DNA of 64,000 nt from Actinomycetes bacterium. GTDB lineage: Bacteria; Actinomycetota; Acidimicrobiia; Acidimicrobiales; RAAP-2. This document shows, piece after piece, positions 1-9,167 of the stretch. The DNA lies in the NCBI GenBank assembly GCA_021823525.1, contig JAKANY010000010.1, positions 1-64,000 on the forward strand, in the 5' to 3' direction. The notes under the pieces are model-generated. The model ran no database searches. It was given only the letters and a program-made list of their open reading frames with translations, and was not told the DNA's origin. The translations under genes and the position numbers were made by a program. Numbering within the stretch: position 1 is the first letter of the stretch; each line of letters starts with the position of its first letter.

Positions 1-912
1 CGCCTGCTCGCCGCCTACCACCAGTCCGTGGCGACCCTCAACCTGCTGCGCGCCTTCACGACCGGTGGCTTCGCGGCCCTCTCGCGCGTGCACGCCTGGA
101 ACCAGGAGTTCGTCGAGAACTCGCCCGAGGGCAAGCGCTACGCGATGGTCGCCGACGAGATCGAGCGAGCGCTGGCGTTCATGCGCGCGTGCGGCATCGA
201 CCTGCACGATGACGCAGCCCTCCAGGGCGTCGACTTCTACACCAGCCACGAGGCACTGATCCTGCCCTACGAGCAGGCGCTCACGCGCCAGGACTCCCTC
301 ACGGGGCGCTGGTACGACTGCTCGGCGCACCTGCTGTGGATCGGCGATCGCACCCGTCAGCTCGACGGCGCGCACGTCGAGTTCCTGCGAGGCGTGGCCA
401 ATCCGGTGGGACTCAAGGTGGGCCCGACCCTCGGGGTCGACGAGCTGCGCCGCCTGGTCGACGTGCTCAACCCGGACAACGTCCCGGGCCGGCTCACCCT
501 CATCAGCCGTCTCGGCGTGGCGCGCATCAGCGACCTCCTGCCCCCGCTGGTCGAGGCCCTGCGCGACGAGGGGCGCCACGTGGTGTGGGCCTGCGATCCG
601 ATGCACGGCAACACGTTCCGGGCCGGGGGCGGGCAGAAGACGCGCCACTTCGACGATGTCCTGGCCGAGACGGCGCGCTTCTTCTCGGTCCACGAGTCGC
701 TGGGGACCTGGCCCGGGGGCCTGCACATCGAGCTGACCGGCGACGACGTGACCGAGTGCCTGGGCGGCGGCGCGCGCCTCGGCGAGGACGACCTCGAGGT
801 CAACTACACGACCATCTGCGACCCGCGCCTCAACGCCACCCAGAGCCTGGACCTGGCGTTCCACGTGGCCGAGTTCCTCCAGGGCTACACCACCGGCGCA
901 ACGTCGTTGTAG
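1..912 (+). CDS. aroG: Class II DAHP synthase, 3' part
   Basis: The last 303 codons of a class II 3-deoxy-D-arabino-heptulosonate 7-phosphate synthase, which condenses phosphoenolpyruvate with erythrose 4-phosphate as the first step of the cytosolic shikimate pathway. The frame is open from base 1, so about 150 N-terminal residues (judging from the family length of about 460) lie outside the window; the in-frame GTG at 28 is internal. Family motifs seen are [14 protein letters not shown] (fragment residues 12-25), [17 protein letters not shown] (metal and substrate site) and [15 protein letters not shown] near the end. It converges with the phosphatase gene on the other strand, the two overlapping by 28 bases. 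Confidence 0.95.
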   Translation, partial: RLLAAYHQSVATLNLLRAFTTGGFAALSRVHAWNQEFVENSPEGKRYAMVADEIERALAFMRACGIDLHDDAALQGVDFYTSHEALILPYEQALTRQDSLTGRWYDCSAHLLWIGDRTRQLDGAHVEFLRGVANPVGLKVGPTLGVDELRRLVDVLNPDNVPGRLTLISRLGVARISDLLPPLVEALRDEGRHVVWACDPMHGNTFRAGGGQKTRHFDDVLAETARFFSVHESLGTWPGGLHIELTGDDVTECLGGGARLGEDDLEVNYTTICDPRLNATQSLDLAFHVAEFLQGYTTGATSL

Positions 913-1550
913 CGCAGGAGGCGGCACCGCGAGCCGTCGACCTCGACCTCGGTCATGGCGCAGTGGGCTGTGCGCAGCCCCAGCCGAGCTCCCGGGGGTG
1001 TCGGGATCACCAGGCGCAGGGCGTGCTCGACCACGCCCGCGTGGGTGAAGGCGACGACGCGCTGGCCCTCGTGGCGACGCGCCAGGGACATCAGCACGTC
1101 GCGGCAGCGCACGCCGAACTCGAGCCACGACTCGCCCCCGGGCGCCAGGGGGGCGTCGGGCTCGGCGTCCCAGTCCGGACCGCCGAAGCGCGCGACCATC
1201 TCCTCCCAGGTCAGCCCGTCGGCCTGGCCCGGCCGCAGCTCCTCGAGACCCGGCTCGACGAGCGGCGTCGGCAGGCCCCCGACGTGCTGGCCGACGAGCC
1301 GCGCCGTCTCGAGCGCCCGGGGCAGCGGGGAGACGTAGGCCGCCGCGACGTCCGCGAGCTCGCCGCTGGCGCCGAGGCGTCGCCCCAGGGCGACCGCCTG
1401 CGTGCGACCTCGCTCGCTCAGGCCACTGCAGCCTCGTGGCCCGCCGACGATGCCGCGCACGTTGCACACGGCCTCGCCGTGGCGCACGAGGAGGAGTCGC
1501 GCGCCCGTGGGCTCGCCCCCGATCGTGCGGAACCGCTCGGGAACGGCCAT
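885..1550 (-). CDS. Histidine phosphatase family protein
   Basis: A 221-residue phosphoglycerate-mutase-like (histidine phosphatase superfamily) enzyme. [12 protein letters not shown] carries the RHGE motif whose His (about residue 24) is phosphorylated during catalysis, and a second conserved His lies in [13 protein letters not shown] near the C terminus. The substrate cannot be read from sequence. The ATG at 1550 is chosen over an upstream GTG at 1598 because it forms a TGATG overlap with the stop of the VWA gene, so the two are probably translationally coupled. It is the last gene of the leftward aminotransferase-obg-proBA-moxR-VWA operon and overlaps the DAHP synthase gene tail to tail. 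Confidence 0.85.
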   Translation of the reverse strand: MAVPERFRTIGGEPTGARLLLVRHGEAVCNVRGIVGGPRGCSGLSERGRTQAVALGRRLGASGELADVAAAYVSPLPRALETARLVGQHVGGLPTPLVEPGLEELRPGQADGLTWEEMVARFGGPDWDAEPDAPLAPGGESWLEFGVRCRDVLMSLARRHEGQRVVAFTHAGVVEHALRLVIPTPPGARLGLRTAHCAMTEVEVDGSRCRLLRYNDVAPVV

Positions 1551-2947
1551 CAGCCCAGGTCCCCCACGAACGCCTCGAGCTGGCGCAGCGTCCGGCACTC
1601 GACCACGCCGTCGCAGTGACGCGCGTACTGCTCGATGATCGAGTCCCCGCTGTTCCAGTAGCTGCGCGGCTCGGGATTGAGCCAGTAGACGTGACGGGCG
1701 CGGGCGCGTACGTCCGCGAGGACGTCAGCCCGTGCGAGATGGTAGTTGTTGCGCGCATCGCCCAAGATGAGCACGGTGGTGCGCCGCGTCACCTGGTCGG
1801 CGTAGCGGTCGCGGAACACGCTCAGGGCGTGCCCGTAGTCCGAGTGCCCGTCGAAGGCCACCACGTCGGCCTCCGCGTTGATGCGGCGGACGGCCTCGGC
1901 CGGGTCGTCGACCCCCTCGAAGTACGAGGTGACCTCATCGAGCCCGTCGACGAACACGAAGCTGCGCACGCGCGAGAACTGCGAGCTGATCGCGTGCACC
2001 AGGTGGAGAGTGAAGCGGGCGAAGGACGCGACCGATCCCGAGACGTCCGCCACGACGAAGATCTCCGGCTTGGCGGGACGAGGCGGGCGGAACCGCAGCT
2101 CCAGGGGCACCCCGCCGGTCGAGAGGCTCTGGCGCACGGTGGCGCGCAGATCGACGGGCCCGCGCCGCCGCCGCCGGCGCCGGCGTGCGAGCCGCGTGGC
2201 CAGCTTGCGGCTCAGGGGCCGCAGCGCCCGCTCCAGGGCGGCCAGCTCGTCGCGGTTGGCGTGCATCACGTCGACGTCCTCGGGCAGGGGGCGGCGCAGC
2301 GATCGCGCCAGCGCCTCGGCCCCGCGATCCTCGACGAGATGCTCGCGGATGGCGCGCTCCACCTCGGACTTCAGCCGCTCGATACGGCCGTGGGCGTCGT
2401 CGCGCGCCAGCCGCTGCTGGAGCCCGCCGGTCCCCGGCGCCCCGTCGAGCAGGCGCCGCTCGAGCGCCTCGAGCTCGAGGTAGCGCAGAGTGCGGTAGAG
2501 GTAGTAGGTCCCCCCGACGGGCCTCCCCGGCTCCATGCCCGCGTAGCGCGCGACCGCGGCCCGGGCACCCGCGCGCAGCTGGACGCCGTTGTCGTCGCGC
2601 AAGGCCCGATAGATCAGGTCGCTGAGCTCCTCGGCCGAGAGGCCCTCACCTCCCCCGCCCGCGCCCGCCCCGCCGCCGTCGTCCCCACCGGCGGCCGTTG
2701 CGCCCTCGGGCTCGGCGGCAGCCGGGGCTCCCGGGCGCATCGCGAAGTAGACGTCGAAGGCCTGGAGGAACGCGGGCAGGTGGTCCGACCGCTTCACGAG
2801 GGTCGCGGCCAGGGAGTCGCGCACCTGGGAGCGATCTCCCAGGTCGACGAGCTCCAGGGCCCGCGCCGCGTCCATGTGCTCGGTGAGCGACACGGGAAGC
2901 CCGATCGCGCGCAGTTCGCCGATGAAGCCGGCGAGCAGGTCAAGCAC
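1550..2947 (-). CDS. CoxE-like VWA domain protein
   Basis: A 465-residue protein of the CoxE-like von Willebrand factor A family. The N-terminal helical part (about 1-75) is followed by a Gly/Ala linker (75-102), a charged helical region with an Arg run (255-262) and a C-terminal VWA domain whose MIDAS metal motif is DVSGS (301-305). Such proteins work as partners of MoxR AAA+ ATPases in metal-dependent assembly or maturation of other complexes; the client here is unknown. The GTG at 2947 overlaps the end of the moxR gene by 8 bases, so this start is preferred to one at 3043 inside moxR. Downstream it overlaps the phosphatase gene as TGATG. Confidence 0.85.
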   Translation of the reverse strand: MLDLLAGFIGELRAIGLPVSLTEHMDAARALELVDLGDRSQVRDSLAATLVKRSDHLPAFLQAFDVYFAMRPGAPAAAEPEGATAAGGDDGGGAGAGGGGEGLSAEELSDLIYRALRDDNGVQLRAGARAAVARYAGMEPGRPVGGTYYLYRTLRYLELEALERRLLDGAPGTGGLQQRLARDDAHGRIERLKSEVERAIREHLVEDRGAEALARSLRRPLPEDVDVMHANRDELAALERALRPLSRKLATRLARRRRRRRRGPVDLRATVRQSLSTGGVPLELRFRPPRPAKPEIFVVADVSGSVASFARFTLHLVHAISSQFSRVRSFVFVDGLDEVTSYFEGVDDPAEAVRRINAEADVVAFDGHSDYGHALSVFRDRYADQVTRRTTVLILGDARNNYHLARADVLADVRARARHVYWLNPEPRSYWNSGDSIIEQYARHCDGVVECRTLRQLEAFVGDLG

Positions 2948-3887
2948 CGGCTGGGGGCCGCTCGCGCAGCGCGGCGGCCGCGCGCTCGATGTCGCTCTGG
3001 TACTTGAGGAGGACCGCGAGCGTGTCGACGGTCTCATCGACACCGATCTCGTCGCGTCCCAGCACGACCAGCGTGCGCGCCCAGTCGAGGGTCTCGGACA
3101 CCGAGGGGGCCTTCTTGAGGTCCAGCCCCCGCAGCGAGCGCACGACCTCGGCGATCTGCTGGGCCAGGGCCGCGCGCACCCCGGGGACGCGCGCCAGGAT
3201 GATGTCGCGCTCGCGCGCGACGTCGGGGTAGCCCAAGTACAGGTAGAGGCATCGGCGCTTGAGCGCCTCGGACAGCTCCCGGGTGCTGTTGGAGGTGAGG
3301 AACACCAGGGGGATCTGGCGAGCGCGCACCGTGCCCAGCTCGGGGATCGAGACCTGGTACTCCGAGAGGATCTCGAGCAGCAGGGCCTCGGTCTCGAGCT
3401 CGACGCGGTCGACCTCGTCGATGAGGAGGACCACGGGCTCGTCGGCCGTGATGGCCTCGAGCAGCGGCCGGGTCAGGAGGAACTCCCCGGCGAAGATGTC
3501 CTCCTCGAGCCGCTCCCACTCCTCGGCCCCGCCCTGGTCGCTGCGGCCCGCCTGGATGCGCAGCAGCTGCTTGCGGTAGTTCCACTCGTAGAGCGCCTTC
3601 GACTCGTCGAGCCCCTCGTAGCACTGGAGCCGCACGAGCCGCGAATCGGTGGCCTCGGCCACCGCGCGCGCCAGCGCCGTCTTCCCGGTCCCGGCGGGTC
3701 CCTCGATGAGCACCGGCTTGGCCAGGCGATCCGATAGGAAGGTCGTCGAGGCGATGGCGTCGTCGCTGAGGTAGTCGTGAGCCGCTAGGCGCTCGCGCAC
3801 GTCCGACGGGGATGAGAAGTGCACCGGCGGTGCCGCGGGCAGCCCGAGTCGGCTGGCCAGCTCCTCGCGGGGGTCGAGCGAGCTCAT
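2940..3887 (-). CDS. MoxR-type AAA+ ATPase
   Basis: A 315-residue MoxR-family AAA+ ATPase, expected to act as a cytosolic hexameric chaperone that remodels a partner together with the neighbouring VWA protein. Walker A is GPAGTGKT (63-70), Walker B is VVLLIDEVD (152-160), and the sensor-1 region reads FLTSNSTREL. The ATG at 3887 overlaps the proA stop as ATGA, and the gene ends inside the start of the VWA gene. MoxR-CoxE pairs often sit beside carbon monoxide or methanol dehydrogenase genes; no such client is encoded here, and the pair is tied instead to proline synthesis genes. Confidence 0.9.
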   Translation of the reverse strand: MSSLDPREELASRLGLPAAPPVHFSSPSDVRERLAAHDYLSDDAIASTTFLSDRLAKPVLIEGPAGTGKTALARAVAEATDSRLVRLQCYEGLDESKALYEWNYRKQLLRIQAGRSDQGGAEEWERLEEDIFAGEFLLTRPLLEAITADEPVVLLIDEVDRVELETEALLLEILSEYQVSIPELGTVRARQIPLVFLTSNSTRELSEALKRRCLYLYLGYPDVARERDIILARVPGVRAALAQQIAEVVRSLRGLDLKKAPSVSETLDWARTLVVLGRDEIGVDETVDTLAVLLKYQSDIERAAAALRERPPAGA

Positions 3888-5119
3888 CGCGTCTGCCCCT
3901 CGCCACGAACGACCCACTTCTGACACGTCAGCTCGCGCAGGCCCATCGGTCCGCGCGCGTGCAGCTTCTGGGTGGAGATCCCGACCTCGCCGCCGAGCCC
4001 GAGCTCGCCGCCGTCGATGAAGCGGGTGGACGCGTTGACGAGGACCGCCGCGGCGTCCACGCGACGCACCCATTGGGCGGCGTTCTCGGAGTCCTCGGTC
4101 ACGATGGCCTCGCTGTGGCCGGTGCCGTAGCGGGCGACGTGCTCGATCGCCTCGTCGAGGCCGTCGACGACCCGCACCGCCAGGATCAGGTCCAGGAACT
4201 CCGTGGCCCAGTCCTCCTCGGTCGCCCGGCGCGCGTCGGGCAGCCAGCGGGCGGCCTCCTCGTCCACGCGCAGCTCCACCGAGGGCATGGCCGCGGCCAG
4301 TGGCCCCAGGACCCGCGCAGCGAGGTCCCGGTGCACCAGGACGGTCTCGACCGCGTTGCACACGCCGGGCCGTGAGGTCTTGGCGTTATCGACGATGCGC
4401 ACCGCGCGCTCGACGGGCGCCGACGCGTCCAGGTAGATGTGGCAGTTGCCGTCGCCATCGAGCACGTAGGGCACGCGGGCGTGCTCGCGCATGGCCGCGA
4501 TGAGACTCCGCCCCCCTCGGGGGATCAGGCAGTCGAGGACGTCGTCGAGCTGCATGAACGCCACGGCCGCCTCGTGCGAGGGATCCTCGACCAGGTCCAC
4601 ACCGTCCTCGGGGAGCCCCTCGGCGCGCAGCGCCTCGCGGAAGAGGTCCACCAGGAATCGGTTGGACGCCTGGGCCGACGCCGAGCCGCGCAGGAACGCC
4701 GCGTTGCCGCTGCGCACGCACAGGCCCGCCACGTCGCTCGTGACGTTGGGTCGGTTCTCGTAGACCACGCCGATCACGCCCAGGGGCACCCGCACGCGCT
4801 CCACGCGCAGCCCGTTGGGGCGCGTCGACGCGTCGGACACCTCGAACAGCGGATCGGGGGCGTCGGCGACGTCGCGCAGCGTCTGGGCCATCGCGTCCAC
4901 CCGCGCGGGGGTCAGCAGCAGGCGGTCGCGCCCCGGCCCGCCCTCGGCGTAGGCGGCGACCTCCGCGGCGTTGACGGCGAGCAGCTCCGAGGCCCGCGCG
5001 TCGAGCATCGCAGCCACTGCTCGCAGGACGCGCTGGCGGGTGTCGTCGGGCGCCTGGGCTAGCTGACGGGCGGCCGCGCGCACCGCCCGCCCCTGGGACG
5101 CGAGATCAGCGTGGACCAT
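3884..5119 (-). CDS. proA: Gamma-glutamyl phosphate reductase
   Basis: ProA (411 residues, normal length) reduces gamma-glutamyl phosphate with NADPH to glutamate 5-semialdehyde in proline biosynthesis. The aldehyde-dehydrogenase-like fold is recognisable from VVYENRPNVTSD, the nucleotide-binding stretch SGNAAFLRGSASA and the catalytic Cys254 in TSRPGVCNAVET. It follows proB by 54 bases and overlaps moxR by 4. No Shine-Dalgarno precedes the ATG, but TACGCT lies exactly six bases upstream, so a leaderless transcript is likely in addition to read-through from proB. Confidence 0.97.
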   Translation of the reverse strand: MVHADLASQGRAVRAAARQLAQAPDDTRQRVLRAVAAMLDARASELLAVNAAEVAAYAEGGPGRDRLLLTPARVDAMAQTLRDVADAPDPLFEVSDASTRPNGLRVERVRVPLGVIGVVYENRPNVTSDVAGLCVRSGNAAFLRGSASAQASNRFLVDLFREALRAEGLPEDGVDLVEDPSHEAAVAFMQLDDVLDCLIPRGGRSLIAAMREHARVPYVLDGDGNCHIYLDASAPVERAVRIVDNAKTSRPGVCNAVETVLVHRDLAARVLGPLAAAMPSVELRVDEEAARWLPDARRATEEDWATEFLDLILAVRVVDGLDEAIEHVARYGTGHSEAIVTEDSENAAQWVRRVDAAAVLVNASTRFIDGGELGLGGEVGISTQKLHARGPMGLRELTCQKWVVRGEGQTR

Positions 5120-5173
5120 GGACTCAGCGTAACGGAGGGCTCGCCACCGCCCATGCGGCGAGGAGCGTCGCCC

Positions 5174-6244
5174 TCAGCCGGCGCGCAGGACCACCAGGTC
5201 GTCGCGATGGATGACGAGGTTCTCGTCGTCGCTGTCGAGCCCCGCCGCGTCCACTCTCGTGAGCCCCTTGGCGACCCGCGCGCCCGATATGTCGAGCACG
5301 TCGATGGCGTCGCCCTCGCCGAAGGCCCCCGCGTGGGCGACGACACCCACGCGCAGCAGGCTGCGCCCCGCCTCCACCAGCGCGTGCACCGCGCCGTCGT
5401 TGATCGTGACCGTGCCCCGACTCGGCGCGGCGAAGGCGATCCACGCCTTGCGGGCCGCGAGCCGGTCGGCCCGGGCGCGGAAGGTCGTGCCGCCCGCCCC
5501 GGGGCCGAGGACGCGGCGCACCGGCTCCTCGCGTCGGGCCTGGGCGATCGCCACGGTCACGCCCGACCACGTGGCGATGCGCGCCGCGGCCAGCTTGGAG
5601 GCCATGCCGCCGCTGCCCACGCCCGAGCGGCTCCGACCCGCCAGCTCGAGGACCGACGCGTCGATGGCCGCGACCTCGTCGATCAGCGTGGCGTTCGGGT
5701 CCAGCCGCGGATCGGCTGACAGCAGCCCCTCGGTGTCGGTCAGCAGCACCAGGTGGGATGCGCCCACCAGGTTGGCCACCAGCGCCGCCAGCCGGTCGTT
5801 GTCGCCGAAGCGGATCTCCTCGTCGGCCACCGCGTCGTTCTCGTTGACGATCGCCACGACGCCCAGGCGCGCGAGGGACTCGAGCGTCCCGCGGGCCTGC
5901 AGGTACTGGCCCCGGTGGGCGAAGTCCAGGGGCGCCAGCAGCACCTGGCCCACGGGAACGCCCAACGCGCCGAAGGCATCGCGCCACGCGTGCATGAGCA
6001 GCGGCTGGCCCACGGCTGAGACCGCCTGGAGCGTCGCCGCATCGGTCGGGCGGCGCCGACCGCCGCCCACCTCGGACCAGCCAGCGGTGATCGCGCCGGA
6101 AGTCACCACGATCACCTGCCAGCCCTCCGCCCTCAGGGACGCGACGTCCCGCGCGATCGCCGCCAGGACCCCAGTGTCCACGCCACCCCGGGCATCGGTG
6201 ACCGACGAGGTCCCGACCTTGACCACCACGCTACGCGTCGTCAC
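5174..6244 (-). CDS. proB: Glutamate 5-kinase
   Basis: ProB (356 residues) phosphorylates glutamate with ATP, the first and feedback-controlled step of proline biosynthesis. An amino acid kinase domain (VVVKVGTSSVT at the N terminus, VTSGAI, IVNENDAVADEE, GSGGMASKL) is followed by a C-terminal PUA domain from about residue 270 (GTVTINDGAVHAL...), as in E. coli ProB. The GTG at 6244 starts the conserved VTTRSVVVKVG segment; it overlaps the last 14 bases of obg, so the two genes should be co-transcribed. Confidence 0.96.
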   Translation of the reverse strand: MTTRSVVVKVGTSSVTDARGGVDTGVLAAIARDVASLRAEGWQVIVVTSGAITAGWSEVGGGRRRPTDAATLQAVSAVGQPLLMHAWRDAFGALGVPVGQVLLAPLDFAHRGQYLQARGTLESLARLGVVAIVNENDAVADEEIRFGDNDRLAALVANLVGASHLVLLTDTEGLLSADPRLDPNATLIDEVAAIDASVLELAGRSRSGVGSGGMASKLAAARIATWSGVTVAIAQARREEPVRRVLGPGAGGTTFRARADRLAARKAWIAFAAPSRGTVTINDGAVHALVEAGRSLLRVGVVAHAGAFGEGDAIDVLDISGARVAKGLTRVDAAGLDSDDENLVIHRDDLVVLRAG

Positions 6245-7589
6245 CCTTCCCCTCCCGCTGGCGGCGCGCCCGCCGCTCGCGCTGCGTCGCACGGTGATGC
6301 CCGTCGGCGTCGAGGCCGGACGCCGCGGCGTCGCGGAACCACGAGAACGAGACGGGGCCCACCTGGACGACGTCGCCGTCGCGGGCCCCCGCGCGCGCCA
6401 GGAGCCGGTCGACGCCCAGGGCCCGCAGGCGGTGCACCGACTCGGCCAGCGCGCCCTCGTCGGTGAGGTCGCTCAGCCGCACGGCCCGCTCGGCGAGGCG
6501 CCCCTCGACCACCCACGCGAGCCCTTCGCGGCGCACCGTCACGGTGCCCTCGGGTGCCGGGCGGTGCACGACGGGCGCGGGCGCGGCGTCGGCCTCGTCG
6601 CGGCGGGCGGCAGCCACCAGCTGGGCGAGCCGCCCGAGCAGCTCGCGCAGGCCCTCGCCCGTGATGGCGGTCACGGTCGTCTCGACGGTGTCGTCATCGC
6701 CGCGGGCACGGTCACCCTTGGAGCCCACGACCACGCGCGGGCGCGTCACCAACTCGGGCAGGTAGTCGCCGAGCTCTCCCAGGAGGACCTCGTACTGGGC
6801 GCGAGGGTCGAGGGGGGCGTCCTCGGAGCGATCCAGCAGCAGGCACAGCACCTTGGCGTGCTCGACGTGGCGGAGGAACTCGCGACCCAATCCCCGCCCG
6901 GCCGCGGCTCCCTCCACCAAGCCCGGGATGTCGGCCATGACGAACTCCGTCACGTCGTCGGGGTGACTGGGACGGCCCCCGACGCGGACGACGCCCAGGT
7001 TGGGGACCAGTGTCGTGAAGGGATAGTCGGCGATCTTGGGCCGGGCGGCCGATACCGCCGCGATGAGCGTCGACTTGCCCACGTTGGGGAAGCCCACGAT
7101 GGCCACATCGGCGCGCAGTTTGAGCTCCAGGTCGTACCAGCGCTCCTCCCCGTGCTCGCCCTGCTCGGCGAACCCCGGCGCGCGTCGCCGGTTGGACAGG
7201 AAGCGCGCGTTTCCCCATCCGCCAACGCCGCCCGCGGCGGCGCGCCAGCGGTCACCGGGTGTGGCCAGGTCGGCGGCCACCGAGCCGTCGGGCCCGTGGA
7301 CCACGGTGCCCACCGGCACCGCCACCTCGAGATCGGCGCCCGAGGCGCCATGCTGTCGCTTGGAGCTGCCGTGCCGGCCATCGCCGGCGCGCCGGAACGG
7401 GTGGTCGCGAAAGCCCAGCAGTGACGCCTGGTTGACGTCGGCGACCAGCCACACGTCACCGCCGTCGCCTCCGTCACCGCCGTCGGGTCCCCCGCGCGCG
7501 ACGTGCGCCTCGCGCCGGAAGCTGACGCACCCCGCCCCGCCGTCGCCCGCCCGGGCGTGCAGCTGGGCGGCGTCGACGAAGCTGGACAT
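6231..7589 (-). CDS. obg: Obg/CgtA GTPase
   Basis: Obg is an essential GTPase that binds the 50S ribosomal subunit and couples ribosome assembly to stress and the cell cycle. The 452-residue protein shows the Gly-rich Obg fold (residues 1-160, including DGGDGGDGGDVWLVAD), a G domain with P loop GFPNVGKS (166-173), switch DIPGLVEGA and NKxD-like VGSKGD, and a C-terminal OCT-type domain. The ATG at 7589 has TAGGAT six bases upstream, and this -10 box overlaps the stop codon of the preceding aminotransferase gene. Obg usually follows rplU-rpmA directly; here the HU and aminotransferase genes intervene. Confidence 0.97.
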   Translation of the reverse strand: MSSFVDAAQLHARAGDGGAGCVSFRREAHVARGGPDGGDGGDGGDVWLVADVNQASLLGFRDHPFRRAGDGRHGSSKRQHGASGADLEVAVPVGTVVHGPDGSVAADLATPGDRWRAAAGGVGGWGNARFLSNRRRAPGFAEQGEHGEERWYDLELKLRADVAIVGFPNVGKSTLIAAVSAARPKIADYPFTTLVPNLGVVRVGGRPSHPDDVTEFVMADIPGLVEGAAAGRGLGREFLRHVEHAKVLCLLLDRSEDAPLDPRAQYEVLLGELGDYLPELVTRPRVVVGSKGDRARGDDDTVETTVTAITGEGLRELLGRLAQLVAAARRDEADAAPAPVVHRPAPEGTVTVRREGLAWVVEGRLAERAVRLSDLTDEGALAESVHRLRALGVDRLLARAGARDGDVVQVGPVSFSWFRDAAASGLDADGHHRATQRERRARRQREGKGDDA

Positions 7590-7598
7590 CCCCCAATC

Positions 7599-8999
7599 CT
7601 ACGGGCTGCCTTCGAGCGCACCCGAGGCGATCAGGAGCTCTGTCGCCTCATCGAAGATCTCCTGGTGCGCCGCGACATCGTCGGTGGAGGTCGCCGGGCA
7701 CATGAGCGCCATGCTGTGGAACGGGGTGATCAGCACGCCGCGGTTGATGCCGTACAGGTGCAAGAAGTCCTCCAGCACCGGATCAGCGCTCGCGGCCGAG
7801 GCGCCACCACTGGTGGGAGCCGGCGACGCGAATCGGTACTCGCAGCGCGCGCCGAGCTGGCTCACCGACCACGCCAGCTCGTGACGCTCGATGGTCGCGC
7901 GCACGCCGTGCGCGAAGCGGGTGGCCAGCTCCTCCATCTGGGCGAAGGCGTCCGGCGTGAGGACCTCGCCCAGCACCGCGCGCATCGCCGCCAGGCTGAG
8001 GGCGTTGCCGGCGAGGGTGCCGCCCACGCCGCCCACGTCGGCGATGTCGGCACCGGCGGCCACCGCGGCGGCCGTTCGCTCCGCCAGCGGCGCGCTGAGC
8101 CCGTACGCCCCGCACGGGATGCCCCCGCCGAGGGACTTGCCGATCGTCACGGCGTCGGGCCGCAGTCCCCAGCGCTGCGTCGCGCCCCCCGGGCCCGCCG
8201 AGAACGTGTGCGTCTCGTCGATGACCAGCAGGGTTCCCGTCCGATCACACAGCGCGCGCACGCCCTCGAGGAATCCCGGGTGCGGCAGGACGATCCCGAT
8301 GTTGGTCAGGGCGGGCTCCGTGAGCACGGCCGCCACGTCGCCGGCGTCCAGCTCGCGCTCGAGGGCCGCCAGGTCGTTGAACTCGACCACGCGGGTCGTC
8401 GTGGCGGGGTCGACCGCCGGGCCCGCGTTGCCCTCGCGGGCGACGCCCCGGCCGGTGGCGGGATCCACGACGACGAAGGTCTCGTCGACAGTCCCGTGGT
8501 AGCAGTACGAGAACACGAGGATCTTGGGGCGTCCCGTGACCAGGCGCGCGAGCCGCAGCACCCATCGATTGGCGTCTGTCGCCGAGAGGGTGAAGCTCCA
8601 CTGGGGCACGCCGAAACGGGTGGCGAGCTCGGCGGCAACCCACTCGGCGTCCTCCGTGGGCAGCATGGTCGTGACGCCGCCGTCGGCCAGACGCCGGGTC
8701 ACGGCCCGCACGAGCGGCTCGGGCGAGTGGCCCGCCATCGCCCCGGTGTCGCCCAGGGCGAAGTCCACGAGCCGGTGGCCGTCGAGGTCTTCGACGTGCG
8801 CGCCGTGGGCTTGGGAGAATCCCAGGGGGAAGCCCCCGGCCCACTTGCTCATCCACGTCATGGGCACGCGACCGAAGAGGTGGTCGGCCGCGGCGTGCAG
8901 CTGCGCCGACGTCGGGTGTTGGTCCTGGTAGCGCTCGCGTTCTTGCGTCAGGAGCGCCGCGAGTCGCGCTCGGTCCCCCATCTCCCCCATGGCGGCCAT
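7599..8999 (-). CDS. Class III PLP-dependent aminotransferase (GSA-aminomutase-like)
   Basis: A 466-residue class III aminotransferase related to glutamate-1-semialdehyde 2,1-aminomutase. The PLP Lys is K288 in DAVTIGKSLGGGIPCGAYG and the Asp that holds the pyridine nitrogen is in VIDETHTFSAGPGG (about 261). It could be a transaminase for an amino acid or amine rather than the haem-pathway aminomutase: it is longer than GSAM, carries an N-terminal extension and has no haem genes nearby. Three in-frame ATGs (8999, 8990, 8981) are possible starts; I give the longest. It heads the leftward obg-proBA operon, 9 bases before obg, and is divergent from the HU gene. Confidence 0.8.
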   Translation of the reverse strand: MAAMGEMGDRARLAALLTQERERYQDQHPTSAQLHAAADHLFGRVPMTWMSKWAGGFPLGFSQAHGAHVEDLDGHRLVDFALGDTGAMAGHSPEPLVRAVTRRLADGGVTTMLPTEDAEWVAAELATRFGVPQWSFTLSATDANRWVLRLARLVTGRPKILVFSYCYHGTVDETFVVVDPATGRGVAREGNAGPAVDPATTTRVVEFNDLAALERELDAGDVAAVLTEPALTNIGIVLPHPGFLEGVRALCDRTGTLLVIDETHTFSAGPGGATQRWGLRPDAVTIGKSLGGGIPCGAYGLSAPLAERTAAAVAAGADIADVGGVGGTLAGNALSLAAMRAVLGEVLTPDAFAQMEELATRFAHGVRATIERHELAWSVSQLGARCEYRFASPAPTSGGASAASADPVLEDFLHLYGINRGVLITPFHSMALMCPATSTDDVAAHQEIFDEATELLIASGALEGSP

Positions 9000-9054
9000 C
9001 GTAGGGCCCCGACGCCCCGCGGGCGGGCGACCCCGCCCGGCGCTCACGGGTGCA

Positions 9055-9112
9055 TTGAGCGAAAACTTAGGCAAAATCCGCGTATTTCGGTGACCAATCG
9101 ATAAAGATGGGC
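9055..9112 (+). promoter_or_regulatory. Probable hup promoter region
   Basis: The A/T-richest stretch of this divergent intergenic region lies upstream of the HU gene. TTGAGC (9055-9060) resembles a -35 box, and GATAAAGAT (about 9100-9108) resembles a -10 box that would start transcription just before the hairpin at 9113. The exact pairing of -35 and -10 is not clear. Confidence 0.4.
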
Positions 9113-9140
9113 GTCGGCGACTGGGAATCCCCAGGCCGAC
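9113..9140 (+). promoter_or_regulatory. 5' UTR hairpin before hup
   Basis: GTCGGC (9113-9118) pairs with GCCGAC (9135-9140), and CTGGG (9121-9125) with CCCAG (9130-9134) around an AATC loop; a two-base GA bulge separates the two helices. If the -10 is GATAAAGAT, the mRNA would begin at or within this stem, 14 bases before the AAGGAG ribosome site. Confidence 0.5.
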
Positions 9141-9167
9141 GGATGAGATGGAAAAAGGAGTCGACCG

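Noticed and set aside
336-1619. 427-codon plus-strand frame after the DAHP synthase start
   Set aside because: It overlaps the DAHP synthase and is antisense to the phosphatase; the product is Arg/Pro/Gly-rich without motifs.
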